A DNA stretch of 64,000 nucleotides from positions 90,314,305 to 90,378,304 of the forward strand of contig OZ021725.1 in assembly GCA_963978545.1 (NCBI GenBank). Direction: 5' to 3'. Made by a program: the position numbers and the translations under genes. This DNA is from Linyphia triangularis. Taxonomy: Eukaryota > Arthropoda > Arachnida > Araneae > Linyphiidae. The notes beneath the pieces were generated by a model that was given only the letters and a program-made list of their open reading frames with translations, did not search any database and was not told where the DNA came from. This document shows positions 24,785 to 35,699 of this stretch, piece after piece (the stretch's first letter is position 1; each line of letters opens with the position of its first letter).

Positions 24785-24985
24785 GAGTCCCAAAAAGTTA
24801 TCTCGAAAACATAGGTTAGTGTCTGTTTGTCTGCGATCAACATAACTCCCGAACGAATTGATCTACGATGTTCAACTTTTATATACCAGTTAGTAGTTTC
24901 TATAGGACCTGTCATTCATATTTCAGTTAAAATTAAACATGCGCATAAGGTAGCTAGCTGCCTTTGAAAAAATTATGTTAAAAAA
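24785..24985. repeat. Dispersed repeat, second copy
   Basis: Aligns with the SINE-interrupted repeat at 18.4-18.7 kb, without the SINE, giving an empty-site-like comparison. It begins with a GTCTGTTTGTCTGCG and AACTCCCGAACGAATTGA phrase and ends with TGCCTTTGAAAAAATTATG. No open frame. Confidence 0.72.
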
Positions 24986-26045
24986 ACACTATTAAATAGT
25001 GTTTCAAAACCAGCAAATCGTATCTGGAAAGTTAAAAAAACAATTACTTACGATTAATTATGTTAAATTAAAAAAAAAAATAATAACTTATTTGTAATAG
25101 CCCCACTAAATGGGATTAATAGTAACGCTTGTTAAATTAGTTGTGTGTTAACATTTGTAAAAATGTAGGATAAAACGGGATAAGGAAAATCTATTAAGTA
25201 GGGAGAATAGTGACAAAGTATTGACAAAAATTTTGTTAAGTATCGTTATATAAACAGAACTTTCTAAAAAAAAAAAGAGATCCTTTTGTGGACTCGTACA
25301 AAAACTAAAAATTTATAATTACGCGAAACCTTGGATTGAATTTTAGAATCGCAATAAAATTGGAAAGAAAGAAATAATAGTTCCATTTGGTGAACAGAAA
25401 TGATAAATAATTAAAGTTCTCATTCAACCCACGTTTTCTAAACACTGGTATTCTAGCAAAGATTAAAACACAATAAAACACTTTGAGAATTAGAGTTAAA
25501 TGCAATGATGCAATCGATACTAAAAAGTTCATATTCATAATTTCCAGAAAACAAGGTTATTGGTTTTGTTGTTTAGAAATAAATATTTAGCAACGTCAAA
25601 ATATAGACCGTTAAAAACTTTCAAAGAAAAGTGTACCTTAAAAAATTTAATCAGCTTTCCCTGAGTAGTTCTAATTGTGAATATTATAACGCGAAACTTA
25701 GTGTCTTTGACATTTTGGTTTCACGCCCAAAATTTTTGCTTTCAACGATGTTTTGAAATGTTGTTAATATCCATTATTCATATTCACTTAACTTTACATT
25801 ATGCTTTATTTCTGTTACAGAATACAACAGTAGGTAGTTAATGTGATGTTTGTTGAACGCCCCAGTTTCAAGGTAATTAACGGAAAAAATAAAGACTGTT
25901 TGTAAATTAAAGCATTTCCAACCATCTTCAAGATAAATGTACGCGTTAACAAACTTCTCAAATAACCACATTCCTGTAAAGAAAAATCATCCAACTAAAT
26001 TCCTTTCGATAACATGCCCAACATAATTCTGCACTCACCGATTGA
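24986..26045. other. AT-rich non-coding stretch
   Basis: Nothing recognised. Minus-strand frames at 25305-25538 and 25774-25971 are AT-driven. Confidence 0.5.
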
Positions 26046-26670
26046 TTAACAATGAACAATACCAAGCCATGCTAGTTCCTAACAAGGAATTCTCAGGTGC
26101 AAGTCATCAGGGGGTGGGTGGATTTCCCCAAAACCCACCCTCCTAAACATTCCACACATTTTTGTTATTGTTCACCTGAGCGGTCCCCCCCCCCCCCCCT
26201 TCAAGCAAGCCCACACAAGGACTGCAACAATTAATCGAAGCAGCAAAAACCTGCCACCGATACTGACACTTCGTGGTAAGAGAGACAGATAAAAAAAAAT
26301 AAAAAAAAGAAGAAAGTCGTCAAACTTTTCTTATTATCCTTTTCTCATACTTCACCTGGAGCAGGTCTCCAAGGGGGAGGAGGTGAGGGAAGGTTCGAAC
26401 CCGGTTTCTAGATCTAATTAGTAAGGGTGTCCAGATCTTCAATGAGGGGTCAGTGGAAGGGGTCAAGCAGTGGTTTTTATCGTCGCAGGCAATCTCTTGT
26501 TGAATGTAGATTTGTGGTGGCCTGCTTTTCTTTCTCTGAGAGGGTGGGTGGCTAGAGATATATCACGATTGGAGTTGCCCTCTTGCGGTGCCCTTGTGCC
26601 TGCGTGCCCTTGTCATCCGTCTTTGCAGTCATTGTCACTGTAGTTTGGGGTGATCAGGGGCGAGATGCAC
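26046..26670. promoter_or_regulatory. Long GC-richer island
   Basis: A block of about 600 bp with purine/pyrimidine-rich parts (C run 26187-26199) and SOX-like CATTGTCA near 26631. GGTTCGAACCC near 26392 matches a B box by chance or as a SINE remnant. The region lacks a convincing open frame. A regulatory role is inferred from composition only. Confidence 0.28.
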
Positions 26671-26849
26671 AGTGCGCATGGAATTCACTATGAGTTCAAA
26701 TGATTTTTTTTTTTTAAATAGACGCTGATGTGTTGTGAAAAGCCGCTGGACAAACGGTGCGCTTAAGCACCTTGTTATAAGTTTTCAATAGTCTTGGGAT
26801 ACACTTCCACCCTGAAGATATTGATTTCTTACACGATAGAAGGATAGTG

Positions 26850-27400
26850 CAAATGAATTACATTTATTTGGGGAAATGCAGTGCATTCTTGTATCAGAGT
26901 GCATTATATTGTAAATGCATTGCCTTCTCCTAATCGTAATGTATTGTTTACTTAAATGCATTAATTTTTCAATCTTATGCTCTTTTTCTTAAACTAAAAT
27001 GCATTGCATTGTTACATTATATTCTTCTCTCATTTTGTATTGCATATTTCCCTATTCTGCGTTGCATGTTTCTCCTATTTCACATTGTACTTTTTTCACC
27101 ATTTGCATTGTATTTTTTCACCTATTTACATTACATTGCCTCTAAAGTTGTATTGCATGCGTTTAATATTTTGTAGTATATTTTCTCAAATTTTTTTTCT
27201 CTCTATTTTACATTGTATATTTTTCCTGTTTTACATTACACGTATTTTCTATTTTGCATTGCATTCGACAGTTAACATATATTCATAAACTGTCATTATC
27301 TATTACAATGCACAGCATTTTTCATTTAAAACGCATCGACATTTTCCACAAATAAACATAGAATTCTCCTCTTACTATACGTTGTAGCCATTCATTATAC
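26850..27400. repeat. Degenerate minisatellite of about 23 bp
   Basis: Between about 27025 and 27260, units of 22-25 bp follow the form ATTTNCATTGCAT then a T/C-rich segment ending CCT. More diverged units extend on both sides (GCATTGCATT words from about 26880). The frame 27004-27288 is a product of the array and encodes a low-complexity F/H/I-rich sequence. The unit resembles, in reverse complement, the array at 63.3 kb. Confidence 0.7.
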
Positions 27401-27884
27401 ACTTCGTATTCTTTAGTAAAAAATGGAACATTCACCAACAACAAAATGATAATATTTAATAAAATTTGTATTGTTTTTTAAAACAGTATAACCATGTGAT
27501 GTTATATTGTAAGTTAGACAGCTATAAATTTAGCGTAAATGAAAGGTGATTTTTTTTTTTTTTTTTGCAAGAAATATCATACTTACGCATTGGGAAAAAT
27601 ACGTCAAAATCCTGAACATTTAATCATAAAAGTTTATTCATTTGAACATAAACATACTGAAATACAATTCAATTATAAAATGTATATTTAAATATTCAGT
27701 AGGTTATGAATATTACAAAATACCCACCAATTATTCTGTCAGCATTCTACGCAATTTGACAAGAAAAGTGTTTCATTAATCATAAAAGATAATCTTCGAC
27801 ATTAAAACAGTTGGATTTTTCTATTTAATAAAACCTATTCTTACTAAAATCACAATTCCTTCAATACGGCTCTAACCTTTAAAT
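27401..27884. other. AT-rich non-coding stretch
   Basis: Includes a T run at about 27550-27566. Nothing else seen. Confidence 0.5.
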
Positions 27885-28140
27885 TATACCACAAAGAGCA
27901 GGGATTGACCCCTTTTAAAGTTGGAGGCGAAATTACTTAATCCTTCCAACTTGCTTTGTATCTGACTAACTCAAGGTCTTTCTTGCCAAGCCCAAAAACC
28001 TGGCAGACCCCATGCTGTGCTTTGTGGTTCTCGCTCCTTCATTTGAAAAGAGAGGACAGAGAAGAGTTCAAGACGCTTGTTTTGATCGATTCCCTCCAAC
28101 CGATCGACCGTGACAAAGACCATTAATAGTTTAAGGCAAA
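27885..28140. promoter_or_regulatory. GC-richer island
   Basis: Complex sequence in which ACCACAAAGAGCA (about 27890) and TGTGCTTTGTGGT (about 28014) are near-perfect inverted partners. Each combines a Runt-like ACCACA with a TCF-like CAAAG. A regulatory role is an inference. The following 300 bp to the next repeat are AT-rich and empty. Confidence 0.28.
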
Positions 28141-28447
28141 GTCTTCAACCATTAGTTATAAAATTCATTCACTAAACTCTTTAATCACATGAAATTCAAA
28201 AGAAAATTTGTATGCAAGATTGTGTAAGTAGAGAAATGAGATATTACATGAATATTTTATGCCGTGTTTTTTAAAAATTTTGTCAAGGTTGTTGAAATAA
28301 AATTAACGGGACAACAAAATGTAACCATGATAGAGATCCATTGATAATTTAGACGAGTTTTTTATTAATTAAATACTAACTAATCATTTAAATCATAAGT
28401 TAAAATATTATTTAAAACTTTTTACCCAGATTATAAAATAAAATTTT

Positions 28448-28590
28448 ACATTAATTTTAACATTATAACATTAATTTTAACATTATTACATTAATTTTAC
28501 ATTAATTTTAACATTATAACATTAATTTTAACATTATTACATTAATTTTACATTAATTTTAACATTATTACATTAATTTTACATTAATAA
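28448..28590. repeat. 51-bp tandem repeat
   Basis: Two full units start at 28448 and 28499 and a partial third at 28550, built from ACATTAATTTT and AACATTAT sub-units. Copies are identical or nearly so over most of their length, so the array is young or homogenised. Non-coding. Confidence 0.9.
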
Positions 28591-29329
28591 TTTTCAAATT
28601 GCATGTCATTCACTGAACTTAATAGTTTTCATGGTAGAGCACATTCTCGCAAATATAATCTGAAAATTTTCCCTGTGACGTATCATAAAATTAATTTTCT
28701 AACAGTTTAAAAAAAAGTGAATAAAAATTTAAATTAGTAATTTTATTTTAATTCTAGTCAATTTTTCTCTTATAAAAATGGCAAAGCATTTCATGTACTT
28801 ATTTAATTAATATACATCAATATTTTTATGCTTTCTAAATTTCACAAACCTTTGTTTGCAGAAAATAAAATAACGAAACGTCACCATAACTTATTTTTGT
28901 ATAACTTATTAACATTTCTTTTAACTACTTCTTGTTGAGTGTCATATTTTAAAGTGTTCGCTTCAAGTTTTTTAAGCATTAAAAAAGCACATCAACAATA
29001 TAACTTAAGCAATTGACAGATGCATTAATTTAGAACATAATAGCTTCTACAAGGCTATTGTAACGGCAATCATGTAAATTTACGGTCCATCACTTGAATC
29101 ACTATATCCTGCACAACCGCAACATAAATATGTATTACGCAAAACGCACATTATTTTCACCCACCACAAATTAACAACAAATTCAATTTCGTCAACTTGT
29201 CCTTCCAACTCGTTTTACAAAATTACAGACACGATAAAATTACCTCGAAAAAAAAAAAAAAAAAAAACAGACAAAATCATCCTTCAAAGTCGTTTATTTT
29301 AACAAAAAAATAAAAATATATTACTTTAA
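28591..29329. other. AT-rich non-coding stretch
   Basis: Contains an A run at about 29249-29267. Nothing else recognised. Confidence 0.5.
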
Positions 29330-29720
29330 TGGCGACTAGACCAGTTTGGTCAAACATCAACGCCCCTAAAGCCCAACACTATCAAGTAATTGATTAAGTC
29401 CTACTCAAGAAGGCAATAATTATGCCTCCATCATTAAAGAGAAATACGTGTTTGGGTACTGGAAGCACCTACTTAACAGATATCTCCAATAACGAATGTC
29501 GCAGACCGACAGGTATGTCACGTGACAACATAAATCTCGGGCCAAACGACATTGCAAGACATCCCACCATTCTAATTCTATTTGTTTCCCCTGCCTATTT
29601 TTTTGTTCTACGATTTGACCTCTGGTCCCTTTGTCTGGTACTATATCAGCGACCCCCGCCTTAGGGGGACGAAGGGAACGTTTTTATGATCTAACCCCCC
29701 CCACCCTCCACTCCGTATTT
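29330..29720. promoter_or_regulatory. GC-richer island with palindromic E-box
   Basis: TGTCACGTGACA at 29516-29527 is a perfect 12-bp palindrome centred on CACGTG, the preferred form for USF/MITF/TFE-type bHLH-zip factors. The surrounding 300 bp are complex and non-repetitive. The frame 29422-29664 has no recognised domain. A regulatory role is inferred. Confidence 0.35.
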
Positions 29721-29839
29721 GTACCTGTGGAATTACAATCTCGTTGAGAAGGTGAATGAAATGCTTTAGTTACTGCTGCTTTGGAATTTTTAAGAGGATG
29801 TTTGATGGCTGAGGGATTAGTTTCTAACTTGGTTTGCGG

Positions 29840-30275
29840 GATTGGATTCGTGCGTTATGAATGCGATGGGGTTTGGACAGGTTATGGTAAATGGTAATGA
29901 CGCAGTAAAAAGAGTTTCGATTTCTGAATGCGGTTGGTTATACAATTTGCAATTTGTGTTTTATTGATGGGTTGCCTTGGTTTAGGTAATTTATGATTTT
30001 TGTGTTGACGATGCAATAAACAAAGAGTTTTAAATTCAAAATAGGATTATGAGTTTTAAATGGTAGCCAATTTTCAATTTGTGTTTCAAGGACGTGTTGC
30101 CTTGATTTGGCCAGGTTATTAAAAGTCTGCTGATAATGCAGTAAAAGATCATTTTTGAGTACGATAAAAAGTTTTAAATGTTACAATTTTGTTATTTGTG
30201 TTTTGAAAATGTGTTGTCTTGGCTTGGGCAGTTTATAATAGAATGTTGACGACGCAGTAGAAAAAGGGTTTTTAT
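29840..30275. repeat. Tandem repeat, unit about 110-125 bp
   Basis: Four diverged units. Landmarks recur in order: TTTGTGTTTT, then GTTGCCTTGG (about 29971, 30097 and a diverged copy near 30212), then TTTGGNCAGGTTAT, then TGTTGACGATGCAGTAAAA-like words (about 29893, 30003, 30128 and 30244). Two more diverged units lie 3 kb away at about 33355-33530. Non-coding. Confidence 0.7.
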
Positions 30276-30284
30276 AATATATAT

Positions 30285-30371
<87 letters not shown>
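30276..30371. repeat. Compound (TA)n-(AC)n microsatellite
   Basis: A short TA-rich stretch runs into an uninterrupted (AC)37 tract, 30298-30371. The minus-strand frame 30192-30380 with alternating C and V residues is this microsatellite and not a gene. Confidence 0.97.
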
Positions 30372-30374
<3 letters not shown>

Positions 30375-33143
30375 CGTCATGAAAGGGGGACGAAGTGGAC
30401 GTCTCGCCCCCTCCCCAAAAAAAGTTTATGAAAGTTGGACAGTCGACAAATTTTCGAAATTTCATTGAGTTTTTCTTTTTTTAAAGTCGATCCACAATAA
30501 AATTGAATTGAATAATAAAAAGTACAAAGGAAAAATATTTCGAACAGAAATATTAAAAATACCGGAATGCAGCGCGATCCGAGTTTGACGAATCGGCATA
30601 TTTACCCTAGAAGTCTATTATAAGGAAGTCGGTATCTTTTTTGCCGCCTACATCGACAAACTGCGAACGCAAATACTACCATAGATATCTTCATGATCTC
30701 ACCCCATCAAAGTGTTTAGAAAGGCGGGTAGTCGGCAAATTTCTAAAAATTCTTTCTTTTAAAAATACGTAGTGAAGGATGTTATAAAACATATTGAATG
30801 GAAAAAACTATAAATAATTAAAATCATCATTAATATTTAAGAATTCTGATCACAATGCAGCCTAAGTTGACAGTCGACAATTTTGATCACTGACATCAGA
30901 TAACTTTGATGTGTTACAGTAGATGATGTATTTTTGGTACCTCAAATAATACCTCAAAAACCATGATATACACATTAAACGTCGTTTACATAAAGTATGT
31001 AATGTATGTCATATGAGTTAAAGGTTTTATACAAAATTTCAAAACACTTAAATTTTTGTATGCGAAAAATGACTTGCATTTTACAATATTATTGCAATTA
31101 ATGTCAGTAAAACTTCATAAATGATGTTATATACTTCATAAATTGAAATGCATTCCCAAAATAGTGCATGTCACATGTAAACCGGAAAGCGATACCGTAT
31201 TTATTCCAACAAAATAATCATTGGAAAAGTATTGAAAGGTTTCTTATAATACTACTATCGAAATTTTGTAATGTTTCCCGTGCTCAAATAGGTGTGACCA
31301 ACCGGTACAACTAGGTTTAACCTATTGCAAATTGTGAGTACCCTTTCACGCCTATCCTTGATTTTACTACTTTATATTCTAAACATTGGGAAAAAATTGT
31401 AATTCAGATAAACTATATTTTTTAGTCAAAATACCTTTAAAAAAATTTCAAATTGGATCATTAGAACTCAAATTACTATCATAACCTTTACATGTGGGTA
31501 AGAGAAATGGGGGTGGGTTTTTAGAAATTTCATGTTGACAGTGACGTTTCTCTTGTTTTGAAAATCAAATGTACAACTTGTTCTTCCTCAAGACCGGAAT
31601 AACACTGCATATTTGAATACCCCTCCCTCCCCGTCCCAAAAAAAACTTCAGGTACTATTCCTTATATATTTTGGCTTTTAATGCTAAAATTGTGAAATGC
31701 TTTTTTATAGATCTAAATATTTTGTCACTAATTTCGAAAATAATAAGGGTAAGGAGTTAGTTGCGAATAATTTCCCTTTCTGCATATAAATAATATTATA
31801 GTTTGGTTTAATGCTAAAGTAATCCATTTCATTCTTAGAAAAAAAACTAAAATTTTCAAGTTTATTTTCCTTCTTGAACAAATGATTATTGTTCAAAAAA
31901 CGAGTTATATTTGCAGAAATTATTCCTGAAAATCCACAAAAAATCATTAAATTAAAGAGATTTTGGTAAAAATACGTACTCGAAGTAACTATTTTTAAGA
32001 AATAAGTTTCTTGCATTGAATTAAAAAAAATTAAGTTTTACTATTAACATATTTTTCAAGAAAAAGCAAAATCTTTTCTTTTTTGGTTAGGAAAATGTGT
32101 TAAAAAGTATTTAAAAATTAAATAATTAACAAAAAGTTTTTAATAATGATTGTCTTTAGTAATGCAATTATATTGTCCATGTGCACCTACAGGATTATTT
32201 GCAAGGAGGTGCAGATCACAAATAGGGATTTGTAAATCGACAAAAGTTTTTGTTTAATCCTTGATTTTTCGAAAATGGAAATTGGATTTCCTAATTGGAT
32301 ATTAGTTAATAACTGTGCCTTAATGTTCTGTTCAAATTGATAAATTAATACCTATATATTTTCTTCTTATAAATTTTACACTTTTCTTCCACATTACTTT
32401 ATTTTTCGAAAGCCAGGAGGGAGTGAAAGTGCATGTTTCTTATATATCCCTGACATTGCTTCGCGTAAGTAATGTTCTGTATTAGTCCGGCAGAATTTTA
32501 AAATGAATTTTTCCAGAATTTATTTGATAAACGTTTATACAATTCTAAATTAAAAAATCACCAGTTTGATCAGTATTTATCATCTATTTAATTCCGTGTT
32601 GAAGTGCAATTTCCTCAATCTTTTACACTTTTAATTATTTGTTTTCGAAACTGCAATTTGAAAATTAAAAAAAAAAGTTGTATCAAAATGAAGCATTTTG
32701 ACTACTTAGGTTAATGAATTAGTTTAAGATTGTGGGAAAAAATTCTATCTTTTTACAAGTGATAAATGTCTCTCTCCCCCCCACCCCCCCATTCGCCTCC
32801 TAAATAAAAACGCTTCCAAAAATAATCTCCTGTGTTCGGGGAGGAAGGGGTAATTTATTAAAAAGAAATTACGCTTTAAATTAAATAATTCACAAATAAA
32901 TAAAAAATGCATTGAAAACTACTTATAAATTAATAATAATTAATCAACAATTAAGTATATATTAATTATTAATTAATTATACATTAACGTTACATTAATA
33001 AAAATTAGTTAACAATTTATTAACATCTTAATTTTTATTTTCTACTTTTACACCGGTCATGCCTTGATTTCAATCGGCGAAAGGATGTTTACGCCCCCCC
33101 CCCCCCTCCCCCATCTCAACCGAAATTCTTAGCGACGGCCCTG
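30369..33143. mobile_element. Possible decayed hAT-like element inserted in CA repeats
   Basis: The right end reads GACGGCCCTG, in reverse complement CAGGGCCGTC, a terminus typical of hAT transposons. The left end CACGGACGTC agrees at 8 of 10 positions. Both ends abut CA repeats, compatible with an 8-bp CACACACA duplication. GC-rich sub-terminal stretches lie inside both ends. Inside I see only AT-rich sequence and diverged duplications, with no transposase frame (the longest, 31705-32016 minus, has no recognised domain). CA repeats at both ends could also be coincidence. Confidence 0.25.
32213..32262. repeat. Dispersed repeat pair, copy 1
   Basis: GATCACA, a GGGATTTGTAAATCGACAAA-like segment and TTTTTGTTTA recur in the same order at about 34391-34440, with perhaps a weaker relative near 30857-30890. 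Old local duplication; non-coding. Confidence 0.6.
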
Positions 33144-33354
33144 CACACACACACACATATTCATATATTGCACGTGATTCTAAACACAATTTTATGCGCA
33201 ATTAGTGGGATATCACTTTTTCGCACTCGTCAAATAAGCATTTTATCTCGTTTAAAAAAGTATTACTCTCCCCACTAGTTGTATAAACAACTATTTAAAT
33301 TCTGGATAGAAGTGAAATTTAAAATGATATAAAATTTGTAGTTCGTGATAGTAT

Positions 33355-33530
33355 TATATGAGCATATTGGATTGGGAAGTTTATGGTTCGTTGTCAAACA
33401 GTGCAGTAAATTGCAATTTTAACTTCTAAATATAATAGGGTATTTGAAAGGACACACATTTTTTAATTCGTCGCAGGAGTTGTCTTGGTTTGAGCAGTTT
33501 ATGGTGTGTCTACGACGTACAAAGAGATAG
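33355..33530. repeat. Outlying diverged copies of the 120-bp repeat
   Basis: Two degenerate units. GGATTGGGAAGTTTATGG followed by CAGTGCAGTAAA, and GTTGTCTTGGTTTGAGCAG followed by ACGACGTACAAAGAG, parallel the array at 29.84-30.27 kb. Confidence 0.55.
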
Positions 33531-34806
33531 TCCTCATTGATTTGCTAGTTTAAAAGAGCATGTATAGTTACAACTTCTGAACCAGATTGAAAGGTTAAGA
33601 AAGGTACAATATTTGGTAATGATGAATGAGGTTTGAAATTTTTTTTAAAGTCCTCCACCAGGAGCTCTGTCAAGCGAAGAATAGTAATGAATAAATATAC
33701 ATATACTTTTACAATGTTTGCTATGAAATTATTTTTAAGTATTACAAATTACATCATAATATCAATCATTACAAATTTATGTAAAATCTGTATTTCAGTA
33801 GCTTTACTAATAAAATCGTTAAGGAAGAATGACTGTTTTACATATTTGAACACAGAATTGTATTGGAAAAGGGAAGATATAGTTCAAACTTTCACTGTAA
33901 TTTAGTAATAATTAATAACTAGTAATGTTACGTTTATACTAATAAAAAGTTTAATTTTGTTGATTACGAGATGCATATTTACACACGAGTGATGTGTGAC
34001 CACAGATGTACGAAACGCTTTTTTAGTATCGGTTTACTGAAATGCATATTCTGTTTGAAGAAAATTTCCAAGAATCCTTACCGCAGACATATACATTGAG
34101 TAAAATATTTGTTATTTATCATCTATTTAAGTCTAAAGAATTAATAAGGTTTAAATTTGAAAGCAATTCTATCACGAATATCCGCAATATATTCAGATCC
34201 ATATCTTTGATATTCATCTACGAATCGGCATTCGAGTTTATTATAAGGTAATCAATCACATCCAATCGGTTGTGTCATTGAAAAGAAGCTTGTTGATTTC
34301 GAAGAAATGCAGTCGGAAAAAGGATAGTGAAAAGGATGCTGAATATGCATGCAGAAACTTATTGAATACTAACTACTGATAGATTTGAAGCGGATCACAG
34401 GTGGTGGAATTTCAAATCGACAAAGTCTTTTATTTAGTCAGAGCTTTTACTTAGCATTCTTGTAATTGGTAAAAGGTTTGATGCAGATTTTAGTTAATAC
34501 ATTATAAAAATATATTCTAAATTTCGAGGACCATTTATGAAACTGATAAGAGATGATTATTTTTTTAAATACTTTTTAATTAAACTGAATGTTCTCAGTT
34601 TAAAGTATATGATAACGCTCTATATTCAATTACGTCAGACTTAGATGATATAAGTATAACTTTCAAGATATAAGTATCGTGCGTTAAAAATAATAAAATA
34701 AAAAATTAGTGAAAAGAATATTAACTAATAATTATTCCTGATTTTCCTTTACTATAATTTACACCTAGTTTTGAATGGTTTAAAGGCATGTAAATTAAAT
34801 GTGGAA
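33531..34806. other. AT-rich stretch with duplicated segments
   Basis: Copy 2 of the GATCACA repeat lies at about 34391-34440. A segment around 34221-34252 (GAATCGGCATTCGAG, TTATTATAAGGTAATC) resembles 30590-30635. Frames 33633-33905 and 34042-34251 show no domain. No gene supported. Confidence 0.5.
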
Positions 34807-34875
34807 TAGTTGGTTGGACCCCCTGGCATAACATCTTTGCGAGGACAATGCTGCATCGGAACATTGGTCAATTTG
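34807..34875 (-). mobile_element. Diverged SINE 3'-domain fragment
   Basis: GTTGGTTGG is followed by CTGGCATAACATC, GCGAGGACAATGCTGCATCGG and AACATTGGTCA, which line up with the SINE segment CTGGCGCC...CGAGGGCTATAATGCGCCGAAACATTCGTCA at reduced identity. No tRNA-like head. Confidence 0.5.
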
Positions 34876-35535
34876 GATTAAGAACAGAGCACGTTAATTA
34901 TTCTTAAACAATCAAAATTTTTTTATGTCAAGTTCGGGTAGCAACGTTTTCTTAATTCAAGTAAATTTTAATAAAAATGGACCATAAGAAAACAGAAAAG
35001 GTTCTTAGAAAGAGGGTGATTACTTAAAAATATTCAAACCCCTATTCCAAAAGTTTCAAACATGAACACTCAAATATTGATTTAAAAGCATAAAGCAACT
35101 ATAAAACTATTTCGTTTACACAAACCAACCTCTCTCCTATTCAAAATTAAAAACGCAAAACTTTACAAGATCTCCCCTTTGTTTGCCGAAAGAGAAAGTA
35201 TTTTACTTGTCTTTATCACATTTTTTTTTTTTAATTCGATGTTTTTACCGCTTTCCTTTTTTCTTTCTCTCTGATACTTTTTACACAGAAAGTGAAAATA
35301 TCGACAATATTATCGCGTGTAGAGACATCAAAATACCAGAGGCAAAGAAAAATCAAAGTGGTAGTATGTTTTAAGTAAAAAAAAAAAAAGAACTAAAACA
35401 AAAAAATAAATAAATCCACCTTCGCTTTTCACCATCCTCTGTCAAACAAAACAAGCACCGCATATCGACCAGGATAAAAATATATTATAAAAAAACAGGA
35501 GGGGAAAAAAAAAAAAAATCAAAAAGTGAAGATCC
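34876..35535. other. AT-rich non-coding stretch
   Basis: A runs near 35381 and 35507 and a T run near 35220. The frame 35183-35374 is unremarkable. Confidence 0.5.
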
Positions 35536-35539
35536 GTGT

Positions 35540-35680
35540 GAAAGATGGCGACTTGAGAAAAAAAATTAATCGCCCTCAGATTGGAAGCTCGAGGCGTGTG
35601 CTACGACAGAAAAGTATTATAATTGCGAAGAGCGGTTCATTGATTGGTGGATGGTGTGTATCTGTTGCTATAGCAACGCA
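35540..35680. promoter_or_regulatory. Promoter-like cluster: YY1-like, two CCAAT boxes, X-box
   Basis: AAGATGGCG at 35542-35550 matches the YY1/Pho core. ATTGG (inverted CCAAT, NF-Y type) occurs at 35580-35584 and 35643-35647. GTTGCTATAGCAAC at 35664-35677 is a perfect palindrome of the RFX X-box form GTTNCY-AT-RGNAAC. X-boxes near CCAAT boxes are typical of promoters regulated by RFX factors, including ciliary genes. I find no convincing exon on either side, so this may be an enhancer, a promoter of an unseen transcript, or chance. Confidence 0.4.
35664..35677. promoter_or_regulatory. RFX-type X-box palindrome
   Basis: GTTGCTATAGCAAC is fully self-complementary and fits the RFX/DAF-19 X-box consensus except for T in place of C at position 6 and its partner. 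A perfect 14-bp palindrome 17 bp from a CCAAT box is unlikely to be pure noise. Confidence 0.5.
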
Positions 35681-35699
35681 TCTAACGAAGTTTGTTGAG

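Noticed and set aside
26385..26405. B-box-like GGTTCGAACCC as evidence of a tRNA or SINE
   Set aside because: No box A at suitable spacing and no SINE-like flanks; an isolated 11-bp match is insufficient.
30192..30380. Minus-strand frame with alternating Cys and Val
   Set aside because: It is the (AC)37 microsatellite read in one frame, not a protein.
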